A DNA stretch of 64,000 bases from Emticicia sp. 21SJ11W-3. Lineage in GTDB: Bacteria; Bacteroidota; Bacteroidia; Cytophagales; Spirosomataceae. Location: positions 1,984,001 through 2,048,000 of the forward strand of contig NZ_CP092074.1 in the NCBI RefSeq assembly GCF_024138715.1, given 5' to 3'. The translations under genes were made by a program, and so were the position numbers. The notes under the pieces were generated by a model that ran no database searches, had not been told where the DNA came from, and was given only the letters and a program-made list of their open reading frames with translations. This document shows positions 61,600 to 64,000 of this stretch, in pieces (position 1 is the stretch's first letter; every line of letters starts with the position of its first letter).

Positions 61600-61796
61600 G
61601 AAACAGAATCAGAATCGAAAGAGCTATCCTGAATATAACCCAGGCCGATTTAGCCGAGCGCATTCAGGTAAGCAGGCAAACCATCAATGCCATTGAAAGT
61701 AATAAATACGTACCCTCCGCTATATTGGCTATGAAAATAGCGCGGGTTTTCAGCAAGCCGGTAGAAGAAATTTTTGAATTAGATGAAAATGATTGA
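61596..61796 (+). CDS. Short XRE-family (YozG-like) helix-turn-helix regulator
   Basis: 66 residues, essentially only the HTH: RNRIRIERAILNITQADLAERIQVSRQTINAIESNKYVPSAILAMKIARVFSKPVEEIFELDE. Many such regulators control the adjacent membrane-protein gene. The overlap with the upstream gene and the palindrome in their promoter make autoregulation likely. Confidence 0.88.
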   Translation: MRNRIRIERAILNITQADLAERIQVSRQTINAIESNKYVPSAILAMKIARVFSKPVEEIFELDEND

Positions 61797-62287
61797 TTGC
61801 CTTCGGGCGGATATAAATACCATAAATATTACGGAAACCTACCCGCAATGTTTATACACTTACAATAATTATGAAAAAGCAAACCGACCCTTGCCTTATG
61901 GCCGGGGTTCGGTGTTTTCAGGCACGAAGCACACCGTAAATATTATTAAACGGATATATTTAACCTGATTTGTACTTTTCTTCGACAGACTGGCAAAATA
62001 CAAAGATTTAATAAGATTATTTAAGGATGCCTCCCGATTAACTGTCTTCAAAAATTAGTGCCTGATTAGAACACCGCTTTAAAAAATGTTTGAAAAATTA
62101 TGTGTTTTATATAAATAGTTATAAGGTGTTGGGCCGAGGTACAATATTTTTAAACAATTGAGTATATAATTCTTTTCATCATTTTATGTTTTCAACTTAA
62201 GCCACTATTTTTAGGAATCATAATACCTGCAACTACCGGGGATACACCAATTTCAGATACTTATATCTGAATTGAAATCTTAATAGA
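61797..62287. other. Intergenic region with REP-like element, otherwise no gene
   Basis: About 490 bp between the XRE gene and the EEP-family gene. It contains a GC-rich REP-like element at about 61884-61937 (see separate entry). The rest is AT-rich without a coding pattern, hairpin or clear promoter. Confidence 0.6.
61884..61937. repeat. REP-like palindromic element
   Basis: GC-rich 54-bp piece in AT-rich surroundings. CGGTGT (61910-61915) pairs with ACACCG (61931-61936) and the inner TTTC with GAAG. In one frame it reads RPLPYGRGSVFSGTKHTV; the PLPYGRGSV phrase recurs as an in-silico peptide from dispersed intergenic repeats in diverse bacteria (from memory). Not regarded as a gene. Confidence 0.5.
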
Positions 62288-63391
62288 ATGACAGAATTCC
62301 TCAGACTTTCATTAAAGCGAATCTTATTCTTGCTGAATATGATAACTGCCCTGTATACCTTACTGGTATATCAGCTCAGTTATTCGGTAAGTGTTAAGCA
62401 TTGGCTGGGGGGATTCATGACATTATCGCTCCCGATTGCCTGGTTTTTCAATATTTTTTTTATTTTAATCTGGGCCTTGAGAAGGTCAAAACGGGCACTA
62501 ATTTCAGTTATTGTTCTGGCAATTGGTTTTCCGCTTATTTTAAGAACCTTTGTATGGCACCAACCCGTAGAGGCAGATAAAAGAAAAACACTGTCTGTTC
62601 TTACCTATAACCTGATGTGGTCTGATACCGAACGTTTTGACCCCAGCAGTGGTAAATCAGGTGCTGTAAATATTATGAATACAGCCTTAGACATTGACGC
62701 CGACATTAAATGTGTGCAGGAATTATACAATCTCGACAGCAGATGGCAATTTGCCCTGATTAAGCGATTCAGGGAAAAAAATAAACATTACACCTATGTG
62801 CATTCAACACCCGGCAACGACCAGGGGCAAGGCGCCATAGGGCTGGCTATTTTTTCAAGGTATCCAATCATCAAGAAAAAAGAAAAGCATTGGGCTATTA
62901 ATCATAACGGTTTGCTGGCGGCCGATATCGTTGTAGGCCGCGATACCATTAGGGTAATGAACGTTCAGTTGAGGTCAATGGGTGTGCGTGTTACGAAAGT
63001 GCTGGAGGCCGGAGAAGATAAAGAAAGAGCTAAAAAAGAAGCCAAAACCATTTATCACCAATTACGTGATGGTTTTAAGGACAGAATCATCCAGATGATT
63101 GAACTGGAACGATGGATAAAAGCAAGCCCGTATCCGGTAATTATAGCCGGCGATTTCAACGAGGTGCCTTATGGCTATGCCTACGGTAGAACCAGAAAAT
63201 ACCTGAACAACGCTTTTGAGGCCAGGGGGCGCGGCTTTGGTTTTACGTATCATTATCCCCCGGGTTTTTTAAGAATAGATAATCAGTTCTTTGACGAAAA
63301 TTACTTTGAAACCGTAAATTTCAGAACCTATTCAGATAAGCCGTATTCAGACCATTACCCGGTCTGGGCGCAGTATGCTTTCAAAAGATAA
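62288..63391 (+). CDS. Membrane-anchored endonuclease/exonuclease/phosphatase (EEP) family protein
   Basis: 367 residues. Two or three N-terminal membrane helices (about 10-90) are followed by the EEP catalytic domain on the periplasmic or outer side: LTYNLMWSD with the metal-binding Asn, IKCVQELYN with Glu, IFSRYPIIKKK, IIAGDFNEVPYG with Asp/Asn, and PYSDHYPVW with the catalytic Asp-His at the end. Members cut nucleic acids or phosphoesters such as phosphoinositides. Substrate unknown. 39 bp before dprA. Confidence 0.88.
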   Translation: MTEFLRLSLKRILFLLNMITALYTLLVYQLSYSVSVKHWLGGFMTLSLPIAWFFNIFFILIWALRRSKRALISVIVLAIGFPLILRTFVWHQPVEADKRKTLSVLTYNLMWSDTERFDPSSGKSGAVNIMNTALDIDADIKCVQELYNLDSRWQFALIKRFREKNKHYTYVHSTPGNDQGQGAIGLAIFSRYPIIKKKEKHWAINHNGLLAADIVVGRDTIRVMNVQLRSMGVRVTKVLEAGEDKERAKKEAKTIYHQLRDGFKDRIIQMIELERWIKASPYPVIIAGDFNEVPYGYAYGRTRKYLNNAFEARGRGFGFTYHYPPGFLRIDNQFFDENYFETVNFRTYSDKPYSDHYPVWAQYAFKR

Positions 63392-63430
63392 CCCAATATA
63401 ATACCTAAATAGCTGTACTAACAAAATCTA

Positions 63431-64000
63431 ATGGAAAAACTATATCAGGTTGCATTAACCCTGGTTGAAGGCGTCGGGAGCATCATGTTCCGGCAATTGA
63501 TAAGCCACTTCGGGTCGGCCGAAAATGTTTTCAAATCAAAAACAGACAAACTACTGAAAATTCCGGGCGTAGGTAAGCAGATAGTAGAGGGCCTAAAAGA
63601 AAATACACTCCTAAAAAAAGCAGAAAGCATACTGAATGAAGCTGAAAAAACTCAGGTAAAAATCTACTTTTCTACAGATAAAGATTACCCGCCCAGACTT
63701 AAAAATCTATATGATGCCCCCGCTATTTTGTATTTCAAAGGCAATGGCGACCTGAACACTTTGCGCACCATAGGCATTGTAGGTACCAGACAAGCCACTG
63801 AATACGGAAGAAAAGTAACTGAAGAAATAATTGAGCAATTAAGCCCTCTGCAGGTTTGTGTGGTAAGTGGCCTTGCCTATGGGATAGACATTGCAGCACA
63901 TAAAGCTGCTCTGGATAACCAATTGCCTACTATTGGCGTAATGGCAAGCGGGTTAGACATCATGTATCCGGCCGCACATAAGAAATATGCCGAGCAGATG
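63431..64000 (+). CDS. dprA: DNA-processing protein DprA, N-terminal part (3' end outside window)
   Basis: 190 residues to the window edge. The N-terminal helical domain has GVGSIMFRQLISHFGSAENVF and an HhH-like KIPGVGKQIVEGL; the Rossmann-like DprA domain starts near 105 with KDYPPRLKNLYDAPAILYFKG, followed by IGIVGTRQATEYGRK and VSGLAYGIDIAAHKAAL, the ssDNA-binding core. DprA loads RecA onto incoming single-stranded DNA in transformation. Confidence 0.92.
   Translation, partial: MEKLYQVALTLVEGVGSIMFRQLISHFGSAENVFKSKTDKLLKIPGVGKQIVEGLKENTLLKKAESILNEAEKTQVKIYFSTDKDYPPRLKNLYDAPAILYFKGNGDLNTLRTIGIVGTRQATEYGRKVTEEIIEQLSPLQVCVVSGLAYGIDIAAHKAALDNQLPTIGVMASGLDIMYPAAHKKYAEQM

Noticed and set aside
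61783-61968. Short open frame after the XRE gene, including RPLPYGRGSV
   Set aside because: It overlaps the XRE gene end, has no plausible start signal, and its body is the REP-like element; treated as non-coding.

Overview
The window looks like a chromosomal segment of a Bacteroidota bacterium, most likely an aerobic heterotroph of the Cytophagales. GC is in the low 40s by eye. Several promoters fit the Bacteroidota pattern (TTTG or TTG about 19-20 bp before TAnnTTTG), clear Shine-Dalgarno sequences are rare, and the gene families are typical of the phylum (DUF4369, LruC-domain lipoprotein, DUF6814-like protein, group III truncated globin, fused Nnr). No tRNA, rRNA, CRISPR array, prophage or intact insertion sequence was found. 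Species cannot be fixed from the sequence.

Layout. 1-4.4 kb: end of an ATP-grasp enzyme, NAD(P)HX repair enzyme Nnr, OmpA-type lipoprotein-like cell-envelope protein, peptide-deformylase-like protein, small lipoprotein. 4.4-11.5 kb: complete phenylalanine/tyrosine catabolism from phenylalanine hydroxylase to fumarylacetoacetase, as two minus-strand transcription units (hmgA-hppD-phhA and marR-fahA-antiporter-flavin reductase) whose upstream regions share a CAA-TTA-TTG palindrome. 12.8-18.2 kb: acetate module (acs, acyltransferase, small membrane protein, MFS transporter, and a transposase-derived zinc-ribbon/HTH protein that is probably the regulator). 18.3-29.0 kb: an inorganic-carbon island with an outer-membrane porin, two SulP anion transporters, DabB, DabA, a small His-rich secreted protein and a beta-carbonic anhydrase, with two notable intergenic secondary structures. 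29.2-41.6 kb: esterase, THUMP-like methyltransferase, MiaE-type tRNA hydroxylase, GH63-like glucosidase, ALDH7-type dehydrogenase, LruC lipoprotein, DUF885 peptidase. 41.7-47.0 kb: rimP-nusA-infB with a strong promoter and an attenuator-like hairpin. 47.1-58.9 kb: minus-strand housekeeping genes (aldo/keto reductase, map, rny, zapA, coiled-coil protein, sulfhydrylase, acyltransferase, site-2 protease, HAD hydrolase, accA, beta-CASP nuclease). 59-64 kb: PBP4, truncated globin, a membrane-protein/XRE pair with a candidate operator, a REP-like element, an EEP-family phosphatase/nuclease and the start of dprA.

How the parts fit. Tyrosine is broken down to fumarate and acetoacetate; acs and its neighbours activate acetate to acetyl-CoA; accA uses bicarbonate to carboxylate acetyl-CoA. 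The DAB/SulP/carbonic anhydrase island would supply bicarbonate for such carboxylations in a cell with no sign of autotrophy here. The most interesting leads are this island with its small secreted gene and structured leader, the 62-bp nested inverted repeat before the porin, the domesticated transposase-like regulator, the shared palindrome of the tyrosine operons, and the operator placed exactly between the promoter elements of the XRE pair.
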